Shown here: in pieces, positions 1 through 5,582 of the stretch | Layout of the letters: every line of letters starts with the position of its first letter | Numbering within the stretch: the first letter of the stretch is position 1 | From: Verrucomicrobiota bacterium | GTDB lineage: Bacteria; Verrucomicrobiota; Kiritimatiellia; JAAZAB01 | Direction of reading: 5' to 3' | Assembly (NCBI GenBank): GCA_018896395.1 | Contig: JAHIMN010000056.1 | Coordinates: 1-5,619 of the forward strand | DNA: 5,619 bases | The notes under the pieces: generated by a model | Databases searched by the model: none | The model's input: only the letters and a program-made list of their open reading frames with translations | What the model was told of the DNA's origin: nothing | Made by a program: the position numbers and the translations under genes

Positions 1-1
1 G

Positions 2-463
2 AAAGTGCCGGCGATTATAAAAGAGCTGAAAGGGAGGATGGTTTTTATTCCGCCATTCTGCGACTATCATCGAGAACATGTTGTCCTTGCTCGTGAAATA
101 TTCCCGCTTTTCCATTGGTCATCCAGACTAGGGTTGGGCGCGATCGAGGTATATTCTTATGACTCACAGGAAAATCGTCAACCGGTCGAAATTTTCATCG
201 ATATTTCTAAAACATGGGCATTGCAACGCCGGGCGCTTGCCATGCACTCGACCTTCAAGCGTCCGAGCATTCCCGATAATACGCTGATACGGATAAAACA
301 GGGTCGTGCCCAGTCGCTTGGGGCAAGCATTCCATCCGCACCAGTTGAATATGCGGAAGGATATCGTTTGCTCCAAGCAAATGTAAAATGTATATCATCG
401 TTGTCAAAACTATTGCCTAAACAATTCTATTTCCGTAGTTCAACAGGTATATTGAAAATGTGA
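2..463 (+). CDS. PIG-L/LmbE-family zinc de-N-acetylase, C-terminal part (5' end outside window)
   Basis: Members of this family hydrolyse N-acetyl groups from GlcNAc-type sugars or related amines using a zinc ion. The frame is open to the left edge. A GTG at 5 could be read as a start, but the protein would then lack the N-terminal AHPDD zinc and catalytic motif, so I treat the gene as cut by the window. Counting from that GTG, the visible part has PPFCDYHREH at residues 16-25 (the HxxH zinc motif of the family, H22 and H25), then IEVYSYD at 47-53, FIDIS at 64-68, an ALAMHSTF segment at 77-84 where relatives have 'K..AL..H.SQ', and VEYAEGYRLL at 114-123 matching the family's typical C-terminal 'YAE.F'. 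This order of motifs is characteristic. The substrate cannot be told. Base composition is near 48% GC in a sampled 60-base stretch, far below the next gene. An attC-like palindrome begins about 10 nt after the stop. Confidence 0.78.
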   Translation, partial: KVPAIIKELKGRMVFIPPFCDYHREHVVLAREIFPLFHWSSRLGLGAIEVYSYDSQENRQPVEIFIDISKTWALQRRALAMHSTFKRPSIPDNTLIRIKQGRAQSLGASIPSAPVEYAEGYRLLQANVKCISSLSKLLPKQFYFRSSTGILKM

Positions 464-472
464 AAAATATAT

Positions 473-592
473 GGCGAACAAACGGCTCCAAACGAATTGC
501 GCGCCCGTGGCGGTCTCGCAAACAGTGAACCGTAATGTTTCCCCGCCCCGTGCGCGGGCTGGCCGGGGTGCCGGTCAACAGCCACGTTCGGT
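473..592 (+). repeat. Long, weak attC-like palindrome (element A)
   Basis: The left end GGCGAAC (473-479) and right end GTTCGGT (586-592) pair over CGAAC/GTTCG. Just inside, GGCT (484-487) can pair with AGCC (580-583). The right box lies in CGTTCGGTC (585-593), which recurs exactly at 2353-2361 in element B. The interior holds a GC-rich hairpin at 541-568 (CCCC/GGGG then GCCC/GGGC). A length of 120 nt would fit a long attC with a large terminal structure, but the inner arms pair poorly. An alternative left end near 523-530 (CAGTGAAC) is possible. This is the least certain of the four elements; the shared 9-mer and its position right after a gene are the main support. Confidence 0.35.
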
Positions 593-612
593 CCAGAAAT
601 GAAAGACCAAAC

Positions 613-699
613 ATGACGTTGCTCACGGACATATGGGATGACATCGTTGCCCTACCGGAGAAGGCGTTCAAGGCATTCTCCTCCAGGAAACAACCATGA
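613..699 (+). CDS. Possible 28-residue leader ORF overlapping the sulfatase start
   Basis: An ATG at 613 opens 28 codons ending in TGA at 697-699. It overlaps the sulfatase ATG at 696-698 in an ATGA arrangement, as seen in translationally coupled pairs. The predicted peptide begins MTLLTDIWDD, has a small amphipathic middle (ALPEKAFKAF) and ends in SSRKQP. I recognise no family. Only a weak purine stretch (AAAGA, 602-606) precedes it, so it may simply be a chance reading frame. If translated, it could couple ribosomes onto the downstream sulfatase. Confidence 0.18.
   Translation: MTLLTDIWDDIVALPEKAFKAFSSRKQP
685..688 (+). promoter_or_regulatory. Ribosome binding site of sulfatase 1
   Basis: AGGA lies 7 nt before the ATG at 696. 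It fixes the start, since an in-frame TGA at 639-641 and the absence of any ATG, GTG or TTG between them rule out a longer N-terminus. Confidence 0.7.
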
Positions 700-2252
700 C
701 CTCGCCCTCGCCGAAATCACCCCATCCCTTTCAACCGCCCAACATCGTCTTGTTCCTTGTCGACGACATGGGCTGGCAGGACACCTCTGTCCCTTTCCAC
801 GCGGAGCGCACCCCGTTCAACGATCACTTCCGCACACCCAATATGGAGCGATTGGCGCGTCGCGGCGTGTGTTTCACCAACGCCTACTCCGCGGCGGTGT
901 GCTCGCCAACGCGCACGTCGCTCATGACCGGCCAGAACCCGGTGCGGCATCACGTGACAAACTGGACCTTGCTGCCGGACAAGGATCAGTCCGGCGAGAC
1001 CGACCGCCTGCGCTCGCCGCGCGGCTGGCAGGTCAACGGCCTGCAACCCGACACCACTACATTGCCGATGCTCCTGCGCCGCGCCGGGTACCGCACCATC
1101 CATTGCGGCAAAGCGCACTGGGGCGTGCACGGCACGCCGGGTTCAGATCCGCGGAATCTCGGTTTCGACGTGAATATCGCCGGCCACGCCGCCGGCGGTC
1201 CCGCAGGCTACCACGGTGAGAAGTTCTACGGCAACGATGAGAACGGCGTCTATACGCCGCCGTGGGGCGTGCCGGGACTTGAGAAGTACCACGGCACCGA
1301 TACGCACCTGACTGATGCGTTGACGATCGAGGCGCTGGCGGAGATCGACAAGAGTGTCGCGGCCGGCCGGCCGTTCTACCTCTACATGGCGCACTACGTC
1401 GTCCATACTCCCATCCAGGAGCACCGCCCGCACGTGGACCGCTACCGCGGCAAGTGCTACGCGGGAACCGGCATCGCCATCCCGGAGGAAGAGGCTTGCT
1501 ACGCGTCCATGGTGCAGGGTATGGATGTCAGCCTCGGTGCCATTCTCGACAGGCTGGAGAAGTTGGGCATCGCGCAAAACACCTTGGTGGTGTTCTACTC
1601 GGATAATGGCGGTCTCAGCGCCCACACGCGCGGCACTACGCCGCTCGGCACTGGCGCGAATACGCATAACTGGCCCCTGCGCGAGGGCAAGGCCTCCGCC
1701 TACGAGGGCGGGACGCGCGTGCCGGCGATCGTGGCCTGGGCCGCCATCGCCAACGATGCCCCTCACCAGCAACGCGTCCTCATTCGCGCGGGATGGCGTT
1801 GCGCGGTGCCGATCATCTGCGAGGACCTCACGCCCAGCATCCTGTGCTGGGCTGGCGCCGAAGACCTTATCGGCGAGTTGGAGGGGTTGGATGGACGCAA
1901 TCTGACCCCGCTCCTGAACGGCTCACCCCCGATCGACCCCGACCGGGCCTTTCTTTTCCACTATCCCCACAGATGGGGACCGCCCGGCCACGGCTATCAG
2001 CCGCACAGTGCCATCCGCATCGGCGAATGGAAGGCGATCTATTTCTATGACCCGCGCGAATGGGAACTGTACAATGTCAGGCAGGACATTGGAGAAACAC
2101 GGGACATGGCGGATGCGCACCCGGATATCCTCCGGCACCTGGCCACGCACATGCGCAGGTTGCACGCGGAACTTGGCGCGCAGTACCCGACGCTGAAGAC
2201 GACCGGCGAGCCGGAGCCGCCCGCGTGGCCGGAGGATATCCCTTCGACATGA
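696..2252 (+). CDS. Family S1 sulfatase (arylsulfatase type, S1_16-like), no signal peptide
   Basis: Hydrolyses sulfate esters using a formylglycine made from an active-site cysteine. The protein is 518 residues, full length for the family. Visible active-site parts: metal-binding LVDDMGW (D23, D24); the maturation motif CSPTR at 69-73 in CSPTRTSLMTG, with C69 to be converted to formylglycine; CGKAHWG at 137-143 (K139, H141); HTP at 237-239; YSDNGG at 301-306 (metal ligands D303, N304); and GKASAYEGGTR at 331-341 (K332). The C-terminal subdomain has GYQPHSAIRIGEWKAIYFY at 433-451 and WELYN at 456-460. The stretch GSDPRNLGFDVNIAGHAAGG (149-168) reminds me of SulfAtlas S1_16, members of which remove 4-O-sulfate from galactose or GalNAc; this subfamily call is from memory. 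There is no secretion signal, so it should be cytoplasmic. A maturation enzyme (FGE or anSME) is needed and is not in the window. GC content is clearly higher than in the other genes (about 67% in a sampled 60-base stretch). Confidence 0.93.
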   Translation: MTSPSPKSPHPFQPPNIVLFLVDDMGWQDTSVPFHAERTPFNDHFRTPNMERLARRGVCFTNAYSAAVCSPTRTSLMTGQNPVRHHVTNWTLLPDKDQSGETDRLRSPRGWQVNGLQPDTTTLPMLLRRAGYRTIHCGKAHWGVHGTPGSDPRNLGFDVNIAGHAAGGPAGYHGEKFYGNDENGVYTPPWGVPGLEKYHGTDTHLTDALTIEALAEIDKSVAAGRPFYLYMAHYVVHTPIQEHRPHVDRYRGKCYAGTGIAIPEEEACYASMVQGMDVSLGAILDRLEKLGIAQNTLVVFYSDNGGLSAHTRGTTPLGTGANTHNWPLREGKASAYEGGTRVPAIVAWAAIANDAPHQQRVLIRAGWRCAVPIICEDLTPSILCWAGAEDLIGELEGLDGRNLTPLLNGSPPIDPDRAFLFHYPHRWGPPGHGYQPHSAIRIGEWKAIYFYDPREWELYNVRQDIGETRDMADAHPDILRHLATHMRRLHAELGAQYPTLKTTGEPEPPAWPEDIPST

Positions 2253-2292
2253 CCAGGCAACAGATTAACGTTCGGGATGGAAGCATGCAACA

Positions 2293-2309
2293 GACCGAAT
2301 AGGACCGAA
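2293..2309 (+). repeat. Short tandem duplication of the left box of element B
   Basis: GACCGAA occurs at 2293-2299 and again at 2303-2309, offset by 10 bases. The second copy is the left end of the palindrome at 2303-2361. It may be a small slippage or a duplicated recombination box, or chance. Confidence 0.4.
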
Positions 2310-2361
2310 CCAGCCACTCAAGGCGACGCTTTACAGCACGCCTCAGTGGCATCGTTCGGTC
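2303..2361 (+). repeat. attC-like imperfect palindrome (element B)
   Basis: This 59-nt element follows sulfatase 1 and folds almost completely. GACCGAAC (2303-2310) pairs perfectly with GTTCGGTC (2354-2361). After a small internal loop, 2313-2318 pairs with 2345-2350 (6 bp). Then CA (2319-2320) faces a single C (2344), so the left arm has one extra base. AGGCG (2321-2325) pairs with CGCCT (2339-2343), and GCT (2328-2330) with AGC (2335-2337) around a TTAC loop. About 22 base pairs in all. The outer boxes resemble the attC R'' and R' boxes (RYYYAAC...GTTRRRY), with one off-consensus base on each side that keeps them paired. No T-run follows, so it is not a rho-independent terminator. It abuts the AGGAG of the next gene. 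Confidence 0.62.
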
Positions 2362-2366
2362 AGGAG
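2362..2366 (+). promoter_or_regulatory. Likely ribosome binding site of sulfatase 2
   Basis: AGGAG begins one base after the palindrome ends. Spacing to the ATG at 2383 is 16 nt, longer than usual; GAG at 2371-2373 (9 nt spacing) is an alternative. An in-frame TAG at 2377-2379 rules out any upstream start. Confidence 0.5.
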
Positions 2367-2382
2367 AATCGAGATATAGAAA

Positions 2383-3804
2383 ATGAGCGACACCAGACCC
2401 AATATCCTTTTCATTATGTCCGACGATCATGCGTCGCACGCGTTGAGCTGTTACGGAAGTCGGATCAATAAGACACCCAATTTGGACCGTATCGCCGACG
2501 GCGGCATGCGGTTCGACAATTGTTTTTGTATAAACTCCATCTGCACGCCCAGCCGCGCGACAATCCTCACCGGAACATACAATCATGTGAACGCTGTCAC
2601 GACTCTTTCCACAACTATGGATAATCGGCTGCAGACGTTTCCCAAACTGCTTCAGGAGAACGGCTATCAGACCGCCATATTCGGGAAGTGGCATCTGGGC
2701 ACAGGACCGGATCATTGCCCAACCGGGTTCGATAATTGGGCCGTGTTACCCGGTCAGGGCCGTTACCACAATCCCGAATTCATTTTCAAAGGACCGGACG
2801 GTGGCACAACGCGAACGGTACCAGGCTATGCAACCAACCTCATCACCGATATGAGTCTTGACTGGCTGAAGGAACGGGATCGGTGCCGCCCCTTCTGTCT
2901 GCTCTATCACCACAAGGCGCCTCATCGTCCCTGGTATCCGGACGAGAAACATGCACAGATGTTCCTAAACAAAGACGTTCCCGAACCGGAGACACTGTAT
3001 GACGATTATAGCAACCGTGCGTCTGCCGCCGCCGCAGCTGAAATGCGCGTCGGCCCACACATGAGCAGCACAGATCTCAAATGCGAGGTTCCCACAGAAC
3101 TGCCTGAGAACGAACTGCGCCGGTGGGCATATCAACGCTATATCAAAGACTATCTCAGGGTTGTGGCCAGTATTGATGACAATGTCGGTCGCGTTCTGGA
3201 TTATCTGGACAAGGAAGGGCTTGCCGAGAACACGGTCGTCATCTACACATCGGATCAAGGTTTCTTCCTTGGTGATCACGGCTGGTACGACAAGCGCTTT
3301 ATGTATGAAGAGTCTCTGCGCATGCCGTTCATCCTTCGCTATCCGAAGGAAGTGAAGCGGGGCACCCTGAATGATGACATCGTTCTCAACGTAGACTTTG
3401 CATCCTTGTTCCTGAACCTGGCTGGTGTACCGATACCCGAGGACTTTCAGGGCCGAAGCTTCCTGCCCATCTTGCAGGGCAATACGCCCCCGGATTGGCG
3501 GCAAGCGATGTACTATCGATATTGGATGCATAAGGCTCACCATAATGTATATGCCCATTACGGCATTCGAACGAAGCGCTACAAACTGATCTACTACTAT
3601 GCCGACGCTCTGGGCCAGGCTGGCGCAGTTGATGAACCGCATGCGCCGGAGTGGGAATTGTTTGATTTGCAGAGAGACCCTCGCGAGCTTCACAACGTGT
3701 ATGACGATCCTGCCTATGGTGATACCGTGGCGGAACTGAAACGCGAGCTGCATCGTATCCAGGCGGAAGTCGGTGACAAACGCTACGCCAAAGATATGGA
3801 TTGA
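2383..3804 (+). CDS. Family S1 sulfatase, N-acetylglucosamine-6-sulfatase-like (S1_11-like), no signal peptide
   Basis: Predicted to remove sulfate, most likely the 6-O-sulfate of GlcNAc. Over its length (473 residues) it resembles what I recall of Bacteroides GlcNAc-6-O-sulfatases of SulfAtlas S1_11. Active-site parts: FIMSDDH at 10-16 (D14, D15); maturation motif CTPSR at 54-58 (C54 becomes formylglycine); FGKWHLG at 100-106 (K102, H104); YHHKAPHRPW at 175-184 (H181); YTSDQGFFLGDHGWYDKRF at 288-306 (D291, Q292, K304); and near the C-terminus HYGIRTKRYKLIYYY (392-406) and WELFDLQRDPREL (424-436). D-Q in place of D-N at 291-292 is usual for this subfamily. The segment around residues 215-250 looks shorter than in the Bacteroides enzymes. 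A TAG directly upstream of the ATG shows there is no signal peptide, so it should act in the cytoplasm, unlike the exported glycosaminoglycan enzymes it resembles. Palindromes flank the gene on both sides. Confidence 0.93.
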   Translation: MSDTRPNILFIMSDDHASHALSCYGSRINKTPNLDRIADGGMRFDNCFCINSICTPSRATILTGTYNHVNAVTTLSTTMDNRLQTFPKLLQENGYQTAIFGKWHLGTGPDHCPTGFDNWAVLPGQGRYHNPEFIFKGPDGGTTRTVPGYATNLITDMSLDWLKERDRCRPFCLLYHHKAPHRPWYPDEKHAQMFLNKDVPEPETLYDDYSNRASAAAAAEMRVGPHMSSTDLKCEVPTELPENELRRWAYQRYIKDYLRVVASIDDNVGRVLDYLDKEGLAENTVVIYTSDQGFFLGDHGWYDKRFMYEESLRMPFILRYPKEVKRGTLNDDIVLNVDFASLFLNLAGVPIPEDFQGRSFLPILQGNTPPDWRQAMYYRYWMHKAHHNVYAHYGIRTKRYKLIYYYADALGQAGAVDEPHAPEWELFDLQRDPRELHNVYDDPAYGDTVAELKRELHRIQAEVGDKRYAKDMD

Positions 3805-3816
3805 GATGAGAGAATT

Positions 3817-3874
3817 GCCGACCCCTTGCTTCCAGGCGACGGCATATAGCCGCGCCTGATCCGGAACGTCGGGT
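3817..3874 (+). repeat. attC-like imperfect palindrome (element C)
   Basis: This 58-nt element starts 12 nt after sulfatase 2. CCGAC (3818-3822) pairs with GTCGG (3868-3872). TTC (3830-3832) can pair with GAA (3864-3866). CAGGCG (3833-3838) pairs with CGCCTG (3853-3858), A3839 is unpaired on the left arm only, and CGGC (3840-3843) pairs with GCCG (3849-3852) around an ATATA loop. Its sequence parallels element D: both begin TTGCCGA, carry a TCCAG-GACGGC-like left arm, have CTGA on the right arm, and end in CGT(C/T)GGG followed by A-rich sequence. The boxes read GAC/GTC instead of the AAC/GTT expected for attC, a paired change. Confidence 0.58.
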
Positions 3875-3878
3875 AAAT

Positions 3879-3884
3879 AGAGGA
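3879..3884 (+). promoter_or_regulatory. Ribosome binding site of the metallophosphatase gene
   Basis: AGAGGA sits 9 nt before the ATG at 3894 and 4 nt after palindrome C. It supports this ATG, which also gives a proper signal peptide. Confidence 0.7.
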
Positions 3885-3893
3885 AATAGCGTA

Positions 3894-5465
3894 ATGATAG
3901 TTAAGCCCCGAAGTATTGCTGTGATTGTTGTCGCCATCTTGAATATTGTCGTGTCCGGAGCCGCTCTATCAAGTGATGCAACCGGTTCCGTTGACCTTCT
4001 GGCCGATGCCAGCCGAAGCGTTTCCATAGTTGAGAATAAGACCGCTTCGGCATGGCAGAAGAGTTTAGTTTTTGAAGAATCCGGAAAACACGCTGTCGCT
4101 TTCCGTGCTGTATTTCAGGTTGAGAATCCAACATGCCTCACGTCGCTGGTACTGAAGAAACCGCTTAATATCGAGAATCTAACCTTGAACGGCAAGGCGA
4201 TCCCGACTCCCATCAAAGGAATGACCTACCAGATCATACCGGGCATTCCGGTATCGCTGCTGGAGAAAGGTTCCAATGAACTTCAAGCCACCTGGACACA
4301 GGAAATCAAGAGTCAAAAGGATGAGAAAACTTCCATGGTTTCCATTGTTCCAGGCCAGCTTGACGCCGCGGATGTAGGTATCCGTTTGTTTGAGTTGACG
4401 CCCTCGGCGCTCACCTTTCAGACCGGGCCGGTTCTGGGCTATGCCAGCAAAAACTTCTTCACAGTAACCTGTCGCGTGAATATCCCGGCCGAAGCGGTTC
4501 TTGAAGTGAATGGTCGAAAATACGTGTCGAAGCCGGCACTGTTACACTCGTTCAATGTCGACGGCCTGGAACCAGACACACTGTATCACTATTCTCTGAA
4601 GGCACGCCTTTCGTCCAAGGGTGACACTGTCAGGTCCGTTGGCCCTTACCCGGTGCGAACCCTGCCAACTGGCGGGCAATTCTCCTTTGCCGTTCTGGGT
4701 GACAGCCGCACGGATCCAAAGGCGTGGGCAAAAGTCGCCGCGTCCGTGGTCACGGCAAAACCCGCGTTCACGGTGTTTGTCGGCGACATGGTCGCAAATG
4801 GCAGAATAGACAGTCAGTGGGACGAACAGTATTTCGGTCCGGCTAAGGACTACTTCGCCACCATCCCCTGTTTTGCCGTAATTGGCAATCATGAGGGGAA
4901 CTGCCCGCTATTCACCCGGATATTTCCGACCCCTGGCGGAAAGAACTGGTCGCAGGAAATCGGCTCAGTGCTATTAATCGGAATCGATGGGGCTATGGAC
5001 TGGACAAGTAAAAGCGATCTTGCTAGATGGCTGGAAGATACTCTCGCTAAATCGAAAGCAAAGTTTATTTTTCTTGCCAGTCACTATCCTGCCTGGACTT
5101 TGGGACGTCACGGTAAACTTAAAAACGGGCGCCCCCAGGAAAAATCCGTCCGTCTTGCACAGGATGTTATAATGCCGCTGTTGAAGAAATATAACGCCAC
5201 GGCAATGTTTGCAGGGCATGACCACGTTTATGAACGTTCGGAGCCGGAAGAAGGCGTCACCATGATAATAACCGGCGGCGCCGGTGCCCCGCTGCGTGAT
5301 AAAGTCGCGAATGCGGAGGAGCAGAATCCTTACTCCAAGGTATTCGCAAAGAAATATCACTATTGCCTTTTGACGGTCAACGGGGATGTTTGTACGATGA
5401 AAGCTCTCACCCCGGACGGGATAATGATAGATAAGTGTTCTTGGACTGCTCGGAAAGGAAAATAG
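3894..5465 (+). CDS. Exported calcineurin-like metallophosphatase, purple-acid-phosphatase-like fold
   Basis: A 523-residue phosphoesterase with a two-metal centre. Order of parts: a signal peptide (basic MIVKPR, hydrophobic core about 8-22, likely cleavage near SGAALS, 21-26); a region at about 30-165 I cannot assign, with strand-like segments such as LTLNGKAI; a fibronectin-like domain at about 170-257 (GLEPDTLYHYSLKA at 224-237), as often precedes the catalytic domain of purple acid phosphatases; and the catalytic domain from about 264. Metal motifs: VLGDSR (D270), FVGDMV (D298), IGNHEG (N332, H333), ASHYP (H397), AGHDHVYER (H442, H444). The tyrosine ligand that makes true purple acid phosphatases purple, normally in GDxxY, is alanine here (A301). 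It is thus better called a metallophosphoesterase than a genuine purple acid phosphatase. Expected in the periplasm or outside the cell; substrate unknown. It is lower in GC (about 42% in one sampled stretch) than the sulfatases. An attC-like element begins 5 nt after its stop. Confidence 0.88.
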   Translation: MIVKPRSIAVIVVAILNIVVSGAALSSDATGSVDLLADASRSVSIVENKTASAWQKSLVFEESGKHAVAFRAVFQVENPTCLTSLVLKKPLNIENLTLNGKAIPTPIKGMTYQIIPGIPVSLLEKGSNELQATWTQEIKSQKDEKTSMVSIVPGQLDAADVGIRLFELTPSALTFQTGPVLGYASKNFFTVTCRVNIPAEAVLEVNGRKYVSKPALLHSFNVDGLEPDTLYHYSLKARLSSKGDTVRSVGPYPVRTLPTGGQFSFAVLGDSRTDPKAWAKVAASVVTAKPAFTVFVGDMVANGRIDSQWDEQYFGPAKDYFATIPCFAVIGNHEGNCPLFTRIFPTPGGKNWSQEIGSVLLIGIDGAMDWTSKSDLARWLEDTLAKSKAKFIFLASHYPAWTLGRHGKLKNGRPQEKSVRLAQDVIMPLLKKYNATAMFAGHDHVYERSEPEEGVTMIITGGAGAPLRDKVANAEEQNPYSKVFAKKYHYCLLTVNGDVCTMKALTPDGIMIDKCSWTARKGK

Positions 5466-5469
5466 GGTT

Positions 5470-5527
5470 GCCGAACAAGGTGCTCCAGCGGACGGCTGGT
5501 CGCTTACGCTGAGCTTTGGCGTTGGGA
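5470..5527 (+). repeat. attC-like site, near-canonical 59-base element (element D)
   Basis: This 58-nt element begins 5 nt after the metallophosphatase stop. The left box GCCGAAC (5470-5476) faces the right box GTTGGGA (5521-5527). AAC pairs with GTT and CC with GG, with one mismatch between them. A short unpaired spacer follows on each side. Then GCT (5482-5484) pairs with AGC (5512-5514), C5485 is extrahelical on the left arm, and CAGCG (5486-5490) pairs with CGCTG (5507-5511). The terminal segment is 5491-5506. Left-arm wording (CTCCAGCGGACGG) and right-arm wording (CGCTGAGCTT then GCGTTGGG) are typical of attC sites from environmental cassette arrays as I remember them. Orientation, with the GTT box distal to the gene, is as in integron cassettes. 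No T-run follows. Confidence 0.7.
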
Positions 5528-5582
5528 AAACAACATAAGACCTGAATTTTGCACGCGCAAGTTTGGCGCAGATGTGAGGCGC

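Noticed and set aside
5..463. Complete 152-residue protein starting at the GTG at 5
   Set aside because: This would lack the N-terminal AHPDD half needed by PIG-L enzymes, and the frame stays open to the window edge, so a truncated view is more likely.
541..568. Separate GC-rich terminator hairpin
   Set aside because: No T-run follows on either strand; better read as the inner structure of element A.
638..1219. 193-residue + strand ORF overlapping the start of sulfatase 1 in another frame
   Set aside because: Arginine- and alanine-rich product typical of an out-of-frame reading of GC-rich coding sequence. The sulfatase frame has all catalytic motifs.
2303..2361. Rho-independent terminator
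   Set aside because: The stem is strong, but AGGAGAATCG follows instead of a T-run. Elements C and D likewise lack T-runs.
2965..3753. 262-residue antisense ORF within sulfatase 2
   Set aside because: Lies wholly opposite a clearly functional sulfatase and shows no recognisable domain. The same holds for the antisense frames at 1143-1772, 2077-2715 and 3386-4027.
473..5527. CRISPR array
   Set aside because: The repeated elements are 1.4-1.8 kb apart, diverged, and separated by genes instead of short spacers.
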